Part shown: in pieces, positions 62,300 through 64,000 of the stretch
Numbering within the stretch: the stretch's first letter is position 1
How the letters are laid out: each line of letters opens with the position of its first letter
Program-made: the position numbers and the translations under genes
The notes under the pieces: model-generated
Told to the model about the DNA's origin: nothing
The model's input: the letters and a program-made list of their open reading frames with translations, nothing else
The model's database searches: none
NCBI GenBank assembly: GCA_036023115.1
Contig: JAYKKT010000089.1
Coordinates: 12,790,501 to 12,854,500 of the forward strand
DNA length: 64,000 nucleotides
Direction: 5' to 3'
DNA from: Brasenia schreberi
Lineage: Eukaryota; Streptophyta; Magnoliopsida; Nymphaeales; Cabombaceae

Positions 62300-64000
62300 A
62301 AGGATTGAAAAGTAATTTTAGGAGAAAGTTTAACTACTTAATATTGACTTTTAGTAATAGATTTATATGGAAAAAAATGGACAATGAGACAACGAATATA
62401 TAAGTTTATTCATACTAAATGCCGGAACCTAAAAAAATAAAAAAGAAGATTTAAAAAGAAAGTTCTTCTAAAAGATGTTTGAAATTATGTAGGCGCATAT
62501 GGCAATACATATTAAGAATGTTGTAAAAGATGTATTCATTAATTTAAGGGAGGCATACTGAAAGAGTGAAGTAGTGGAAGATAAAACTAAGGTAAGGAAG
62601 GCATGTTACAAAATATATTATGCCAAAAGGACTGATGAATATTGGGAAGCTTATAAGAAGGCAAAGAAGAAAAACAAAAAGACCATTAGTAAAGCAAAAG
62701 TCAAAATTTAAGAAGATTAATATAAAAACTCAACTAGAGAGAGAAAAACTACAGATCTTATCTTTGTTAGGTGCATCAAGGATGAGGATGAAAAGATTTT
62801 AGTGACAAGTTGTGACATTAAAATAAATAAAAAAGTTATTTCCGTAAGGTTTTTAATGAAAGTATAAGTAATGATATTAGTCTAAAAGAGTTCATCAACT
62901 CAAGAGAGTATATAAATCATAATTTCTATTGATGTATTAAGAAACAAAGTCAAAGAAGCTCTTAAACTTATGAAGATAAATTTATAAGACTAAATAATAT
63001 TCTTATAGAAGATGAAAAATCTCAAGAGAAATGGGTATCACTTAGTCTATAAGATTATTAGTGAAATATGAGTAACCAAAAGATGCCTAAAGAACGAAGA
63101 AAGAGTATACTATATACAAGAACAAGGGAGACATTTAGAATTGTACAAATCATGAGGATATTAAATTGATAAGCCATTCGCTGAAATTATGAGAAAGAAT
63201 TATTAAATGAAGGTTAAAACAAGGATCAAGCACAATAAAGAACCAATTTGCATTCATGCTAGAGAGATATGTTATTGATAGCTATTTACTTATTTAAATG
63301 TCTAATGAAATATTTTAGAGCAAAAAATAACCTTCACATGGTATTCATTGACTTAGAAAAAGCTTTCTATAAGATGCTAACTGATATTATTTGAAGAACC
63401 TTGGAAAAGAGAGATATCATATTGACATGTATCAATCTTATAAGAGATGTGTATGATGGTATACAAACATGTGTAACATCTTATCAAAGAATGATAGATT
63501 TCTTTAAAGTTAATATCGGATTACATTAAGGATCAACTTTAAGTCCACACCTGTTTATTATGGCTATTGATGAGTCAATAAAACATATTGAAGATAAAGT
63601 ACCTTAGTGTATGTTATTTATAGATGACATTGTATTAGAGGACGAGTCTAAAGAAAAAGTCAATAGGAACTAAGGAGAGAAATATTCGAAAAATCAAAGC
63701 TTTCGACTAAGTAGAATAAAGACATAATATATGGAATGCAAGTTTGATCATTTACTTATTATAGATGAAATGAAAATGAAGATTGCCACATATTATATCC
63801 CTCAAAAGAAAAGTTTTAAATGGACCAGTTTCTAAGTGTGATTGAAAAGTTGATAGAGATATTACAAGTAGAATTAATGTGGATCGATTAAAATAGAGGT
63901 GCATAAGGTATTTTGTGACAAGAAGATACCATTAAAGTTAAAGGCAAAACCACTATGATATTTAGTTCTGAGTGATGAGCATGAAGATGGTGACATGATG
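62300..64000 (+). mobile_element. RTE-type LINE fragment running off the right edge
   Basis: Decayed plus-strand frames follow RTE order: KLIRRQRRKTKRPLVKQKSK (about 62645), the region before the RT, IHARERYVID (about 63252), NLHMVFIDLEKAFYKM (about 63333), RDVYDGIQTCVTSYQRMIDF (about 63440), LHQGSTLSPHLFIMAIDESI (about 63525, with a stop in place of Q), MLFIDDIVLEDESKEKVNRN (about 63610) and LSRIKT-YMECKFDH near 63705. The catalytic box here is FIDD. It extends upstream of the copy at 7247 but has many stops; its 3' end lies outside the window. Confidence 0.75.

Overview
The window is nuclear DNA of a flowering plant. This follows from split genes with GT/AG introns, plant-only families (a trihelix factor, a PADRE/DUF4228 protein, a plant Raf-like kinase), a copia LTR element with a plant initiator-Met primer site, RTE-type LINEs, Mutator (MULE), hAT and L1-type remnants, a small plastid-derived insert and very many CT/CA/TA microsatellites. 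The species cannot be told from sequence alone. Gene density is low: four host genes, all on the minus strand, in 64 kb.

Host genes. (1) About 1.77-3.40 kb: a SIP1/ASIL-type trihelix transcription factor; its likely intron holds a three-copy tandem array. (2) 27.16-27.69 kb: a small single-exon PADRE (DUF4228) protein. (3) 36.85-37.82 kb: an intronless PEX7, the peroxisomal PTS2 receptor with WD40 repeats. (4) 51.65-60.31 kb: a Raf-like MAPKKK in at least nine exons, incomplete at its N terminus. I could not find the exon portion that should encode the HR of the catalytic HRD motif, so the locus may be a pseudokinase, a damaged copy or an assembly error.

Mobile landscape. 5.4-23.0 kb is a nested Mutator complex. 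It has a decayed plant-mobile-domain (PMD) gene on the plus strand, split by a 5'-truncated RTE LINE, then three decayed FAR1-type MULE transposase copies on the minus strand. Two of these are near-identical 2.2-kb direct repeats, and between them lies about 5.8 kb of strand-coherent degenerate AAC/AAT sequence, the strangest part of the window. A second, simpler MULE at about 47.2-50.7 kb repeats the convergent PMD/transposase layout. 38.08-44.59 kb is a decayed copia element of about 6.5 kb; its 5' LTR begins about 260 bp upstream of the PEX7 start, and it contains an inverted second copy of its own gag region. 45.0-46.75 kb is the 3' part of an L1-type LINE on the minus strand. A 763-bp hAT derivative (35.30-36.06 kb) separates two imperfect copies of the PEX7 downstream flank. 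A 625-bp Mutator-type MITE with a perfect 9-bp target duplication lies at 61.28-61.91 kb, and a longer RTE fragment runs from 62.3 kb to the right edge.

The host genes show no functional linkage to one another; their shared story is retroelement and MULE insertion into introns, UTRs and upstream regions. Exon boundaries, motif calls and repeat boundaries were read by eye. Family assignments rest on recalled family motifs and not on searches.
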